Assembly: GCA_963744875.1 (NCBI GenBank)
Contig: CAVUVQ010000021.1
Location: 1-64,000 of the forward strand
From: JACDAE01 sp963744875
GTDB lineage: Bacteria; Chloroflexota; Ktedonobacteria; Ktedonobacterales; Ktedonobacteraceae
DNA length: 64,000 nucleotides
Direction: 5' to 3'
Shown one piece after another: positions 36,759 to 45,915 of this stretch. The stretch's first letter is position 1; each line of letters opens with the position of its first letter. The translations under genes and the position numbers were made by a program. The notes under the pieces were generated by a model. That model was given only the letters and a program-made list of their open reading frames with translations. It was not told the DNA's origin and searched no databases.

Positions 36759-37433
36759 ATGGCAGACCAATCGCTGATCGAACGACTCAAACAAGGTGTC
36801 ACTATCTGGAATGAGTGGAAAGCCAAACAGCCCACGACCCCACTGCTTGATTTGACTGGAGCCGATTTCTCGACGATGAGCGTCCAGTTGAATGGAGTTG
36901 ACCTCAGCTTCTGTAATCTGCGAGGATGTAACCTGAGTTGCTTCCAGGCGAGGCACGGTCTCTTCTGTTGCGCCGATCTACAAGGAGCGAATCTGAGCCG
37001 GGCAAAGCTCAATGGGGCGAACTTTACGCAGGCGGATCTGAGCTTCGCCATCCTGGCAGGGGCGATCTTACTAGAAGCAAATTTCGGTGTAGCCACGTTG
37101 ACGGCAACGAACTTGAGCGGAGCATGCCTGGCTGGAGCCCATTTCGGGGTGGCAACGCTCGATCGGGCGAACCTGGCTGGAGCAGATCTGGGTGGGGCGA
37201 ATTTTCCGCAGGCATCCCTCAAAGAGACCGATTTCGGTGCCTGCGATCTCGGCCTGACGGTGTTTGGAGATGTGGATCTCAGCGAAGCCAAAGGGTTGGA
37301 TCAAATCAGAGATCATGCAATGGTGATCCTGGATATTCGAAGCATCTATCAATCCAATGGGAATATCCCTGAGTCCTTTTTACGTGCTGCTGGTTTCCCA
37401 GATGCCTTTCTTGCCTTGATTTCCTACCCTTGA
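36759..37433 (+). CDS. Pentapeptide-repeat protein lacking a TIR domain
   Basis: 224 residues. Starts MADQSLIERLKQGVTIWNEW, close to MADQKQIKKVQLGAAEWNTW of the TIR gene at 10171-11224. Repeats run from DLTGADF to ADLGGANF, then the shared link FLRAAGFPDAFL, where the other protein continues into TIR. Here it stops after ALISYP. One base over, TLDFEEEMDEAQGNEMEPTE runs to a stop at 37507-37509, so a small frameshift may hide the true tail. Confidence 0.62.
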   Translation: MADQSLIERLKQGVTIWNEWKAKQPTTPLLDLTGADFSTMSVQLNGVDLSFCNLRGCNLSCFQARHGLFCCADLQGANLSRAKLNGANFTQADLSFAILAGAILLEANFGVATLTATNLSGACLAGAHFGVATLDRANLAGADLGGANFPQASLKETDFGACDLGLTVFGDVDLSEAKGLDQIRDHAMVILDIRSIYQSNGNIPESFLRAAGFPDAFLALISYP

Positions 37434-37716
37434 TTTCGAGGAGGAAATGGACGAAGCTCAAGGCAACGAGATGGAACCAACCGAGGAAGACAGGAAACTG
37501 CCTTCGTAAGGAGGGTGCTCCTGAGCAGATTCAAGTGCTCATGATCCAGACGGCTCCATGGGTGTAGGGCTTTGTATACAGCACGAATTATTCCTGTTAT
37601 CTCCACAGTTTTTGCATCATCGAGCCTGCGGAAGAACCAGCATATGTGTCACTGGCGAGGACAAAGAGAGGTTGCGTAACAATCAAACTTTGTCCAGACA
37701 ATGGTGTCCAGATCGG

Positions 37717-38277
37717 TTAGTGAGGACACTGCTTGCAAGGCAGGAAAAAAGGAAGACCTCGATACAATTGATAGAAGGAGGCTTTTCCTTTTGCATCCAG
37801 AGCTAGCGTAACCGCTGTGCCATCGGGAGCCGTCCACGCTCCCTTTTTAACCGGTACATAATGAATCTCAATAGCCGTCAGGGCCTTAGCTTCGGTCACG
37901 TTGTGAAGCCGAGCAAAAGCCAACAGCGAGATAAACTGCTTGGGGAGAGAACCAGTCACCTGTTCTCTGGCTTGTGAGGCCCGATACGACTTCGGGGCTT
38001 CCTGTCTCATCTGCAAGCATTGCACGAGATCTTCCAGATCCTGGACCCGCTGTTCCAATGCAGCAATGCGTCTCTCCAGAGATTCTGTTGCGTGTCCAGA
38101 CACCGGTCCAGGTCCTTGCCGCAATTGCTCCAGATCAGCGACCGCGATCTCACAACGGTTCGGTTGTGGATACTGGGCTGGCAGGGTACCTCTCCGGATC
38201 GCTCGTTGGATCGTTTTGTCACTCACTCCGCAGCGTCGGGCGGCTTCCAGAATCGTAACATATTCACTTTCAATCAT
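37717..38277 (-). CDS. HTH/coiled-coil/CxxC protein, family member B
   Basis: 186 residues from MIESEYVTIL (ATG 38277 after AGGAAGCAAGTACG). HTH (EAARRCGVSDKTIQRAIRRG), coiled coil (LERRIAALEQRVQDLEDLVQ), then LPKQFISLLAFARLHNVTEA, a W strand (GAWTAPDGTAVTL), ASFYQLYRGLPFF and LPCKQCPH at the end. Best match is member C at 39019; member A is at 17649. It is the last gene of the Tn554-like unit. TGTCCAGACA lies before, inside and after it. Confidence 0.68.
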   Translation of the reverse strand: MIESEYVTILEAARRCGVSDKTIQRAIRRGTLPAQYPQPNRCEIAVADLEQLRQGPGPVSGHATESLERRIAALEQRVQDLEDLVQCLQMRQEAPKSYRASQAREQVTGSLPKQFISLLAFARLHNVTEAKALTAIEIHYVPVKKGAWTAPDGTAVTLALDAKGKASFYQLYRGLPFFLPCKQCPH

Positions 38278-38341
38278 CGTACTTGCTTCCTGTTTGTCCA
38301 GACACACTGTCCATATGCAACCTCGGGAACGTTCAGCTCTT

Positions 38342-38833
38342 TCAGAGCTCCGTGTTAGCGTCACGTTCTTCTGCGTGTTTGAGGCGAGTGTAGGCTTCAG
38401 TCAATGCGTGCCGCAATTCAAGATCAGTAAGAGGACTTGCTGCCGCCAATTTTCCATAGAGTTGGTCAATCTCCCGTTGTTTTTGACGCAACTCGGCATC
38501 CTTCTTCCCAATCGTTTGCTTCATTTCGTCGAGTCGCCGACGTAAGGCCGCAATGACTTGGTCCTTCGTCCTATCTGGAGACGGTGCTGTTGGAGTCTGT
38601 AATCGGCTCTGTTCCGCTTCTTCGATGGCTTGCACCAGATCGGGATGGCTCCGCAGGAACACGACAGAGACACCAGCACGTTTGGCAACTGCTGCTTTCG
38701 TGACCGGTTTGCCTTCTCGTTGGAGCAGGGTCATCGCTTCAAAGGCCGTTCGCCGCTTCTGTTCCGACTTCGCCTGCGCATTGTGCTGACACTGCTCAGT
38801 GCGTGTTCGTTTGATTGTTGTGGATGCGTCCAT
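38342..38833 (-). CDS. Tn554-type TnpC-like protein (DUF6262)
   Basis: 163 residues. Basic N-terminus, an HTH-like part (PVTKAAVAKRAGVSVVFLRS), then a long coiled coil (LRRRLDEMKQTIGKKDAELR). This is the usual small third protein of Tn554-like site-specific transposons. Its partners tnpA and tnpB lie beyond the IS21 element at 41736-44505. Confidence 0.68.
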   Translation of the reverse strand: MDASTTIKRTRTEQCQHNAQAKSEQKRRTAFEAMTLLQREGKPVTKAAVAKRAGVSVVFLRSHPDLVQAIEEAEQSRLQTPTAPSPDRTKDQVIAALRRRLDEMKQTIGKKDAELRQKQREIDQLYGKLAAASPLTDLELRHALTEAYTRLKHAEERDANTEL

Positions 38834-39018
38834 CCCAGAATCCTTCCCGTTTCATGGTTGTCAATAGCGGCACCCACCTGACCCACTTTTAGCGTTTTCA
38901 AATGAACCCGCTCTGCAAAATGAACAGGAAAAAGACCCATCTCCCGAGAACAATCAAAACGGACCCACCTGTGTGAGAGAGACTCTCGCCATCTCACACA
39001 CAGGAGAACCCAGGGTGT

Positions 39019-39588
39019 CTAGACCTGTCCAGTGAACCCGTGAGGGCAGTGCGGACAGGCAACAAAGCAAAGGATTTCGTGATAGAGATGGTAAAAGGCT
39101 TGTTGTCCTTTCCCATCAAAGGCCAGTGAAACCTCCTGCATCTGCGCATCGATCCAGGTTCCCCGGTGAACCAGCAACAGGTGGATGTCAATGTGGGTTT
39201 GGATTTTTTGCTCGGCAATCCCATGCAGACGAGCAAATGCGAACACCGAGACCAGATGCGTAGGCAAAGGACCACAAGTGGACTCACGTCTGTCCTTTTT
39301 TCTCGTCGTTGGGGTTCTGGAAGCGACGGCTTGGACGAGGACCTGCTGGACCTGGTGCTCTAATGTCTGGACGTGGCGTTCCAAGGTGGCGATCCTGTGC
39401 TCAAGCGTTTTTTCATCTTGTCCAGACAGATGTCCAGGCAGAAAGGGTTCCAGATCTCCCAGAGCAATTTCGCAGTGATTGGGATGGGGAAAGCGAGCTG
39501 GGAGCTTGTGCGCATGAATCCAGCGCCTGACCGTTTTGTCGCTGACCTGACATCGTCGAGCCGCTTCCATAATATTCACATATTCCAT
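39019..39588 (-). CDS. HTH/coiled-coil/CxxC protein, family member C
   Basis: 189 residues from MEYVNIMEAA (ATG 39588). HTH (RRCQVSDKTVRRWIHAHKLP), coiled coil (LEHRIATLERHVQTLEHQVQ), then LPTHLVSVFAFARLHGIAEQ, GTWIDAQMQEVSLAFDGKGQ, AFYHLYHEIL and FVACPHCPHG. Very like member B. It lies inside the IS21 element downstream of istB, so it is probably a passenger or a regulator of the element. TGTC(C/T)AGACA sites occur at 39016, 39419 and 39649. Confidence 0.66.
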   Translation of the reverse strand: MEYVNIMEAARRCQVSDKTVRRWIHAHKLPARFPHPNHCEIALGDLEPFLPGHLSGQDEKTLEHRIATLERHVQTLEHQVQQVLVQAVASRTPTTRKKDRRESTCGPLPTHLVSVFAFARLHGIAEQKIQTHIDIHLLLVHRGTWIDAQMQEVSLAFDGKGQQAFYHLYHEILCFVACPHCPHGFTGQV

Positions 39589-39683
39589 CGAACAGCACTC
39601 ACTTTCTTCGTTCTCATTGGTCCTGCCACTCCCACGAAACAAAGGGTCTGTCTAGACACTTGTCCAGGGAGGCAGATGAGGAC

Positions 39684-40439
39684 TTAACTGGTTTTGGTTC
39701 CTGTAGCTTTACTCGATCCTTTGACCGTACGATCTTTCATCCGAAAGGACTTCCCACTGAGAGAAAGGACCTCTGCATGGTGCAGTAACCGATCCAGCAG
39801 GGCGGTCGCCAACACGTCATCACCCAGCAATGATCCCCATTCGGCAAAACTGGTATTGGAGGTGAGGATAATGGATCCTTTTTCGTAGCGGTCTCGCACC
39901 ACTTCAAAAAAGGCGTGTGATTGTTCTGCGGTCAGCTTGGTGTAGCCCATTTCATCAATAACCAGAACCCGAGGGGTGAGGTAGCGACGTAATCGCTGCC
40001 TTCTCAAGCTGGGATGGGCAACACTACTGATATCCTCGGCAAAGCCCGACAAAGAGGTAAACAGGACTGAGTAATTGGCCTCAAGGGCTTTGACCGCTAA
40101 GCTAATGGCAAGGTGCGTTTTCCCAACTCCCGGCGGCCCTAACAAGATCACATTGTGATTGGTTTTGACAAACGACACCTCGGCCAATTCCCAGAGATAG
40201 CGTTCATCAACCGACGGCTGGAAAGAGAAGTCGAAGGTTTCCATGGTTTTCTGCATTGGCAGTTTTGCGGCCTTTACCCGTTTCTCTTGGGCCGAGAGCC
40301 GACGACCTTCCACTTCCATCGTCAACACGCGGCGCAGGAATGCCTCATAGGTCAAACTGTGCAGCCGAGCTTGTTCGTACACCTCGGGAAGTCCTTTTTC
40401 GATGTGGCGCAGGCTGAGCGCTTTGAAGACCTCATTCAT
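39684..40439 (-). CDS. istB: IS21 helper ATPase IstB
   Basis: 251 residues. AAA+ domain with Walker A LLGPPGVGKTHLAISLAVKA and Walker B (RVLVIDEMGYTKL), and the IstB signature EVVRDRYEKGSIILTSN. Supports strand transfer by IstA and target choice. Overlaps the end of istA by 4 bases (ATGA). Intact. Confidence 0.93.
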   Translation of the reverse strand: MNEVFKALSLRHIEKGLPEVYEQARLHSLTYEAFLRRVLTMEVEGRRLSAQEKRVKAAKLPMQKTMETFDFSFQPSVDERYLWELAEVSFVKTNHNVILLGPPGVGKTHLAISLAVKALEANYSVLFTSLSGFAEDISSVAHPSLRRQRLRRYLTPRVLVIDEMGYTKLTAEQSHAFFEVVRDRYEKGSIILTSNTSFAEWGSLLGDDVLATALLDRLLHHAEVLSLSGKSFRMKDRTVKGSSKATGTKTS

Positions 40440-41668
40440 GAGAGGGCCTCCACTCCAAAGAGGTGATCATACTCACTGAGTGGTCGGACAATGACCGTCG
40501 GGGCCTCGATCTGATGACCGAGCGGCTTGTCCGTTCGGCGCAGTGAGGGAGTAGGAGCAACGCCCGAAAATTGCTCAGGGTGAACGACAATTTCCTGCGA
40601 ACGAGGCTGCTTCTGCAATGTCACGATGAGGTGGCCCTGGTGAGAGATGCGTAAGGTGCGATGTCGTTCACGAACCAGCACCACCGCACCCGCCATAGGA
40701 GGATGCGATGGTAATCCATAGAGGACGCCATCGTAGGAGACGAAGCCATCCCAACTCACCTTGCGCTCCTCGGCCCCGAAGCGTTCCCAGCCAGAGTCGC
40801 TGGGCAAAGGACAGAGCTGTTCCTCGACCCACAAGTCCATGGGAATGCGTCGGGTCGTCCGATGCACCTTTTGATTGAGTCGATCACACCATGCTTTCGC
40901 TTGTGCATTGAGATCATCGATATCGGTAAAACGGACTCCTGGCCAGAAGCCATTTTTGATGACCCCGACACTTCGTTCGACCTTGCCCTTCGTCTGGGGT
41001 TTGTACGGCTTGCAGACTCTTGGCGCAATCCCAAGGGTGGCCATAAAATCGGCAAAGAGCGGGTTCCATTTCGGGACCTCGTCCTCCATTTGCAGGAAAA
41101 CGCTCTTCATGCGGTCCGTCAGTGCCGCCTTTGGGAATCCTCCGAAGTACTCGAACGCCTCCATCATACAGCGGATCATCGTTGGCGTATCACAGCGCTT
41201 GACAAAGGTGACGAAACGCATCCGTGAGTAGCCAAGTACGGCGGTAAACCCATAGAGCTTCCGGGCGTGTCCAAGGTGCTCGTACTGGACCTCGCCCCAG
41301 TCATATTGCATCTGTTCTCCGGCTTTGGTTTCATAGCGAATCACCGGTTGATGACCAACATTGCGCGGACGCAACGGATGGACATACGCTCTAAGAATCG
41401 TTGCGTTGCCTTGATAGCCTTGCTCACGTAACCGTTCGAGCATGCTTTCACAGTTGTACAAATGGTCCTCCTGGATCCATCGATGGATCTGGGCTTTGTA
41501 GGGATCAAGAAGCGACGGTCGTTTCGGTCGGGGGACGGCTTCTGGCTTGCCTCGTAAGTACCGACGAACCGTGTTGCGGGCAATTCCTACTTCTCGTGCG
41601 ATCGCGCGAATGGACTTCCCTTGCGCGGACAATTCATGTATTGTGTGAATGATGCCACTCCTTTTCAT
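40436..41668 (-). CDS. istA: IS21 transposase IstA
   Basis: 410 residues. N-terminal HTH (GKSIRAIAREVGIARNTVRR), DDE catalytic domain with YDWGEVQYEHLG, FTAVLGYSRMRF, ALTDRMKSVF and KGKVERSVGVIKNGFWPG, and a C-terminal beta-barrel. Length and motifs are normal for the family. Intact and coupled to istB. Confidence 0.93.
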   Translation of the reverse strand: MKRSGIIHTIHELSAQGKSIRAIAREVGIARNTVRRYLRGKPEAVPRPKRPSLLDPYKAQIHRWIQEDHLYNCESMLERLREQGYQGNATILRAYVHPLRPRNVGHQPVIRYETKAGEQMQYDWGEVQYEHLGHARKLYGFTAVLGYSRMRFVTFVKRCDTPTMIRCMMEAFEYFGGFPKAALTDRMKSVFLQMEDEVPKWNPLFADFMATLGIAPRVCKPYKPQTKGKVERSVGVIKNGFWPGVRFTDIDDLNAQAKAWCDRLNQKVHRTTRRIPMDLWVEEQLCPLPSDSGWERFGAEERKVSWDGFVSYDGVLYGLPSHPPMAGAVVLVRERHRTLRISHQGHLIVTLQKQPRSQEIVVHPEQFSGVAPTPSLRRTDKPLGHQIEAPTVIVRPLSEYDHLFGVEALS

Positions 41669-41735
41669 GGCTCCTCCTTGTGTCTTAGATAACCACTAGG
41701 ATAGAGCCTACAGGGGAGTGGGTCAATTCTCTGCG

Positions 41736-42101
41736 CTATTTCTGGGGCAATTGTACACCGTTACTAATAATGGTCTCTACCACCTTTTCAGCATGGCGGA
41801 GTTCCTGTTCGTGCTTCTGCCGAGCTCGGTCATAGAGCGGATTAGCTCGGAGTGCCTCAACCGTAAGTCGTAAATTCTTGACCTTGCTTTCCCACGTCGG
41901 CAAATGTCGTTTCGTAGCTCTGAGCTTGGGACACGTTGGGCAGTGGGGTACGTCAGGGCAGGGATCATGCATGGGCAGATGAGCACAATTGCCAGCTCCG
42001 TCTGGTAATGGCGACAAGTACAACTTGCCTACTTTTTCTGATACCCACCCGCCATCAACATCACTTTCCTGTCGTGTAATCTGTACCTGATCCGCCATCA
42101 T
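41736..42101 (-). pseudogene. C-terminal part of Tn554-type TnpB, cut by IS21
   Basis: 121 residues. Contains GAGNCAHLPMHDPCPDVPHC and PTCPKLRATKRHL, the cysteine cluster at the end of TnpB, then ARQKHEQELRHAEKVVETII. The last seven residues and the stop (41736-41738) come from the IS21 end. Overlaps the preceding frame by ATGA, so it is either a separate gene or the frameshifted end of one tnpB. Confidence 0.6.
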
Positions 42102-43351
42102 TTCAGAGGCATACGTTTGCTGCTTTTTGCCCGATAGGCGTCGTACTTGACCTTGAGGCTCGTCAGATACACCTTCACATAGCGTTCCGTCATGGCGATG
42201 CTTTTGTGCCCAAGAAACTCTTTCACGGTGTAAATGTCTACTCCTGTTTCTACCATATCTGTGGCTATTGTATGGCGAAATTGATGAGGCGTAATGGCGT
42301 AGGGATTTCCTTCATGGATCAGATGTGGTGCAAGCTTGCGTAATGCGATGCGGAAATGTCCATAGCTGAGGACACCTTGAGGTGTGCGGAACAAGTAGTT
42401 TTCCTCGAAGTGATTTGGGAGATCTTTCACACGGTCTCGTTGACGATGCACGGCTTCAACGACCCCATCGCTCATCTTCGTTGGAATGTGGTGATCTCGG
42501 CCCATTTTCGTAATTTTGTGATCAATACAAACCCACCAGTAGCCATCCGAATCTTGCTGTAAGCACCCATTGCGGCCATGGATATCTGGAGCCTTTAAAT
42601 GGGCAAGATCTTCATATCGCATCCCAGTCCGACGTAATATGAGGATGGCATCCCAGATCATCGGAGGATGGATCGCGGTCTCCTGGCCGCTAGACGTTGC
42701 TTGCATAGCCAAATCGAGCAGTTGATCAAGCTGATCAACGACATCCGGAGGGATAGGACGAGGCAACGCTTGTTTCGGAGCGGGAATGTCCTCTGACCAG
42801 ATAAGAAAGCGTTCAGGTCGCACCTCTGTCCAGGATGGAGAGGTCGCAGCATAGGTAAGAAAGGCTTTGCTTTCATAGAGGCAAGTCGCCTGGCGTCGGT
42901 TTCCCTGTTGACTGATAGCCGGAAACGTTTTGACAACGTGATCTCTCGTGAGCGTTGCTAGATTCACCTCTGGAGGGAGTTGTGAAAGAAAGGGCTTTAA
43001 CGCTCTACAGACACACTTAAAGCTGATAGGCTCCCAACGGGGGAGATGAAGCCGAAAATACTGCTTTACCTGTCGCCGAAGCAGTGGATTCACAATCCAA
43101 GTAAAATCAACAATGTAGTCACTAGGAGCCATATGCTTCGGGTAATTTGCTTTGAGCTGTCTCATATCCCAGATGTCCTTTTCCAAGTCTTCTTCAGGGC
43201 AAGGGGAGAGTTGAACGTCAAGGTGCCTGGGTGCGTAGAAACGTTGCCGCTTGCCAGTGACTTCTGGAGATATTTTGTTTGAAAGAGGGACAGGCGTATT
43301 ACGATGTTCCACGAGCCTGCTTCCTCCTTTCGAGATACGCCTCGTAAGCAA
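42098..43351 (-). CDS. Tn554-type tyrosine recombinase TnpB (main part)
   Basis: 417 residues. Catalytic core: LRRTGMRYEDLAHLKAPDIH (Arg), DHKITKMGRDHHIP (Lys), HQFRHTIATDMVETG (H-x-x-R), LGHKSIAMTERYVKVYL (His, Tyr). Tn554 elements use two such recombinases plus TnpC. The start overlaps tnpA by about 50 bases; a start a few codons in is possible. TnpB proteins are usually about 600 residues, consistent with the 41736-42101 frame being its tail. Confidence 0.75.
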   Translation of the reverse strand: MLTRRISKGGSRLVEHRNTPVPLSNKISPEVTGKRQRFYAPRHLDVQLSPCPEEDLEKDIWDMRQLKANYPKHMAPSDYIVDFTWIVNPLLRRQVKQYFRLHLPRWEPISFKCVCRALKPFLSQLPPEVNLATLTRDHVVKTFPAISQQGNRRQATCLYESKAFLTYAATSPSWTEVRPERFLIWSEDIPAPKQALPRPIPPDVVDQLDQLLDLAMQATSSGQETAIHPPMIWDAILILRRTGMRYEDLAHLKAPDIHGRNGCLQQDSDGYWWVCIDHKITKMGRDHHIPTKMSDGVVEAVHRQRDRVKDLPNHFEENYLFRTPQGVLSYGHFRIALRKLAPHLIHEGNPYAITPHQFRHTIATDMVETGVDIYTVKEFLGHKSIAMTERYVKVYLTSLKVKYDAYRAKSSKRMPLK

Positions 43352-44505
43352 GTTGGCGGTCTTCTCCTGTCAGATGAGTGTAGGTTTGCATCGTCGTTAC
43401 GACGCTCGCGTGTCCGAGTCGCTCTTGCACAAATTTCCAGTCTACAGTTCCTTCATCTCGCAAGAAAGATCGGACTAATTCACTGGCATGTGTATGTCTT
43501 AACACGTGAGGATGAAGGCGCACTCCTGATTTCTTGGAGTAGTGCTGAAACATCTTCTCGACGGTGGCCACGCTAAGCGCAGTTCCACGGGTCAACTGCC
43601 CTTCACGGTCTTTTGCCTCTTTTTTGAGGACTATCCACAGGTGAGAAGTCACAGGATTGCTTTCAATCCAGACCTCTGTAATATACATATCAAGCAAGCC
43701 AAGAACATCGGTCGGTAAGTGGACGAAGCGATCACGACCATAGCCAGCTTTTGCGCGTGCTCCATTCTCGTTATCAGCTCGAAAGCGGATATGTACCCCT
43801 TGTTTTCCAAACTCAAGATCGTCCATGTGCATTCCGAGTAACTCCCCAATACGAAAACCGCCTTCTTTCAGCAGAAGACACAGCAAACGATCTCGAAAAC
43901 CAGTAGGATCTCCGTTTGGTTCTTTATCCATATGAATAGTATTCACAAAGGTTTCGAAGTCCTGATCTGAAACGACTGGGGGAATACGAGTAGGTTCTTT
44001 CAGTTTGAGTTCCATACGTTGGACAGTGGCTGTCCCTCGGCGGGTATGGGCCAGCAAATCACGCTCAGTTAACCACTTTCCTCTTGGGACATCAACATAC
44101 ACTACTGGAGATTCTGAAAGGGTCCCCCTGCGTACCAGGAACCGGTAAAGAGCCCCTACAGCCTGAAGAATGAGATTTACACTGGTAGCAGTGAGTGGGC
44201 TGGGCTGATGAATAGGGGAGAGCTTTTTCTGCCATTCGGTACGGGTTGCAGAGCCAGATGACAAATTCAGTGAGATCTTGAGGTTTTGCCTCAAACGCAC
44301 GGAGGTTGCGTTGGGCTAAAAAACAGTAATACCAGTACAGGCGAGTACAGTATGCTTTAATCGTTGCTGGAGCGCGTTGAGTAGCAAATTTCCAATCTAA
44401 GAATTCCTTTACCTCTGAGAGAAAATCGTAGTTGCCATCGATGAGGTAAAACATGCGCCCCTGTTCTGATACATCAGCAGCAACCATTTTCACCATATTG
44501 TCCAC
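43299..44505 (-). pseudogene. Tn554-type tyrosine recombinase TnpA, one frameshift
   Basis: The N-terminal frame (44092-44505) has the SAM-like core-binding domain (FATQRAPATIKAYCTRLYWY) and breaks after TEFVIWL. The next frame (from 44300) resumes SPLTATSVNLILQAVGALYR and carries the catalytic part: FRIGELLGMHMDDLEF (Arg), HVLRHTHASELVR (H-x-x-R), RLGHASVVTTMQTYTHL (His, Tyr). About 390 residues when joined. Confidence 0.72.
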
Positions 44506-45196
44506 TAACCACTCCTACCATGTCTTCTTATCGTTGTTTCATAATCTCGTCAAACTCCTAAGAACAGTATACTAACGGCATCAAATTTCTTTGGAAAGAC
44601 ACGATGTTACCGTTTTTTCCAAGGAAGATGATTATCCAAAGATAAATTTTCTCCATTTCTCTGCGACAGATATCTCTTAATGAACAACTGGTTCCTTCTC
44701 CTACGCTCTTTTCTGACACGCTCAGAAGCCCGTAGGATTGCCTTTCTGCAATACATCGATCCAATATCCAGAAAACAGGACAGGCCCATCATTCGCCTTC
44801 CTATTGCGACAGTCACCATCTTCAATACAATCGTCATCGCCGGCCAGCGGAACCTGGCTGTGACGATTGTACCCTCCTGGCCCGGTGAGCTTGGGCTTGT
44901 CTTTCCGTTCTGTGCCATGCACTTCGCGCCGAAACGACCGACGCTGCCCTTCCCCTTTCGGTCCTTCGTTTCTCTGCTTCGAGCGTAGCACAGACTCCAA
45001 GACCCTCCGCTACGCTCCGGCGAGAAGCTCGCTCACCTACGTACGATACAGCAATCCAACACAATGCCTCACTCACTCCCTCTTCTCCCTCTGCTAGCCC
45101 GTTTCCATTCGTGCAGCGGCCACCAGTCTAGAAGTCCTTGGTGCTTCTCAAATCCGCGCATCTGCTTTATACTGCACAAAAAAGTAGGCCAGAGAT
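44506..45196. repeat. Intergenic region holding copies of dispersed repeats
   Basis: 44828-44869 is one of four copies of a 42-bp palindromic unit. 44880-45110 resembles 15120-15290 in reverse. No gene supported. The end has the promoter TTTATACTGCAC of the following gene. Confidence 0.45.
44828..44869. repeat. 42-bp palindromic unit, copy 1
   Basis: CAATCGTCA at one end, TGACGATTG at the other, centre with GGCCAGCGGAACC. Copies of exactly 42 bp also at 57188-57229 (opposite orientation), 58065-58106 and 60747-60788. Confidence 0.65.
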
Positions 45197-45646
45197 ATGA
45201 GCAAGAAGAAGCAGACCCACAAGCAGACCGCGCACCAGCCACAACCACAGTGGCAGCCGATAGAGATGTTAACAACATTCGCGCCGCACATCGATGGCAT
45301 GCTCGCATCATCACAAGAACAATACGAGACGTTGTTGCCCGCCAGGTCAAAGCCCCACGTGCTCGACAATTTCACCATCGATCGGGTGATCAACGCCTTC
45401 ACGACACAGATCGGCGACCTCTGGCTCTTTGACACGCAGTTGCAGCGCTGGGCCACCGAGCAGATCTCCACGGAGCAGCGAGCAGAAGTCGCACGATTGC
45501 AAGGGCAAATGAAAAGGTTACGAGAGATCGATGAGCAGGTGCTTACCCTGGCCAAAGAATTGTCACAGGGCACGATCGAGAAGGTGCTGGGCAAATCCGA
45601 TGAGCAACTGGGCCTGGAAATGCTGATGCGGATGATGCAAGGGTAG
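45197..45646 (+). CDS. Hypothetical MSKKK-family protein, paralog 2
   Basis: 149 residues. Shares QWQPIEML, HIDGMLASSQEQYETLLPAR, an Arg/Glu helical middle (EQRAEVARLQGQMKRLREID) and SDEQLGLEMLMRMM with the gene at 8445-8885. Starts after GCCAGAGAT. Function unknown; the pair suggests a plasmid-wide small family. Confidence 0.6.
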   Translation: MSKKKQTHKQTAHQPQPQWQPIEMLTTFAPHIDGMLASSQEQYETLLPARSKPHVLDNFTIDRVINAFTTQIGDLWLFDTQLQRWATEQISTEQRAEVARLQGQMKRLREIDEQVLTLAKELSQGTIEKVLGKSDEQLGLEMLMRMMQG

Positions 45647-45915
45647 GAGACCGTGAAATCCACAAAAATTGTGGTTTTGCCCTGAAGGATCGATGCCCTG
45701 AAATGCGACAAAGCTGATACGTGGGAAGAGCCAAAGGCTACAAAAAACCAGCGCCCTCTTCATGTTTGGGCCAAAGAATAGAGTGACTCCATTTAGCGTG
45801 AGTCTACGTGGTTTACAGACCGACCATTCAATGATTTGGTCACATCCCACTCGAGTATCGAATTTCCTTCTTTAAGAATTTATATAAATATAGATTCTCG
45901 ATACTCGAGGGAACG
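45647..45915. other. Intergenic region ending in a 12-bp inverted repeat
   Basis: CTCGAGTATCGA (45850-45861) and TCGATACTCGAG (45898-45909) enclose an AT-rich stretch and end right at the repeat array. No gene supported. Confidence 0.4.

Larger units (their letters stand above)
38859..41757. mobile_element. IS21-family element carrying an HTH gene
   Basis: Contains istA, istB and a third gene (39019-39588). Likely ends TGTCAATAGCGGCAC (38859, rightward) and, on the other strand, TGTACAATTGCCCC (from 41757); both share a GACCCACT block about 20-35 bases in. It separates tnpB (truncated at 41736) from tnpC (38833). No target duplication could be confirmed. Confidence 0.62.
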
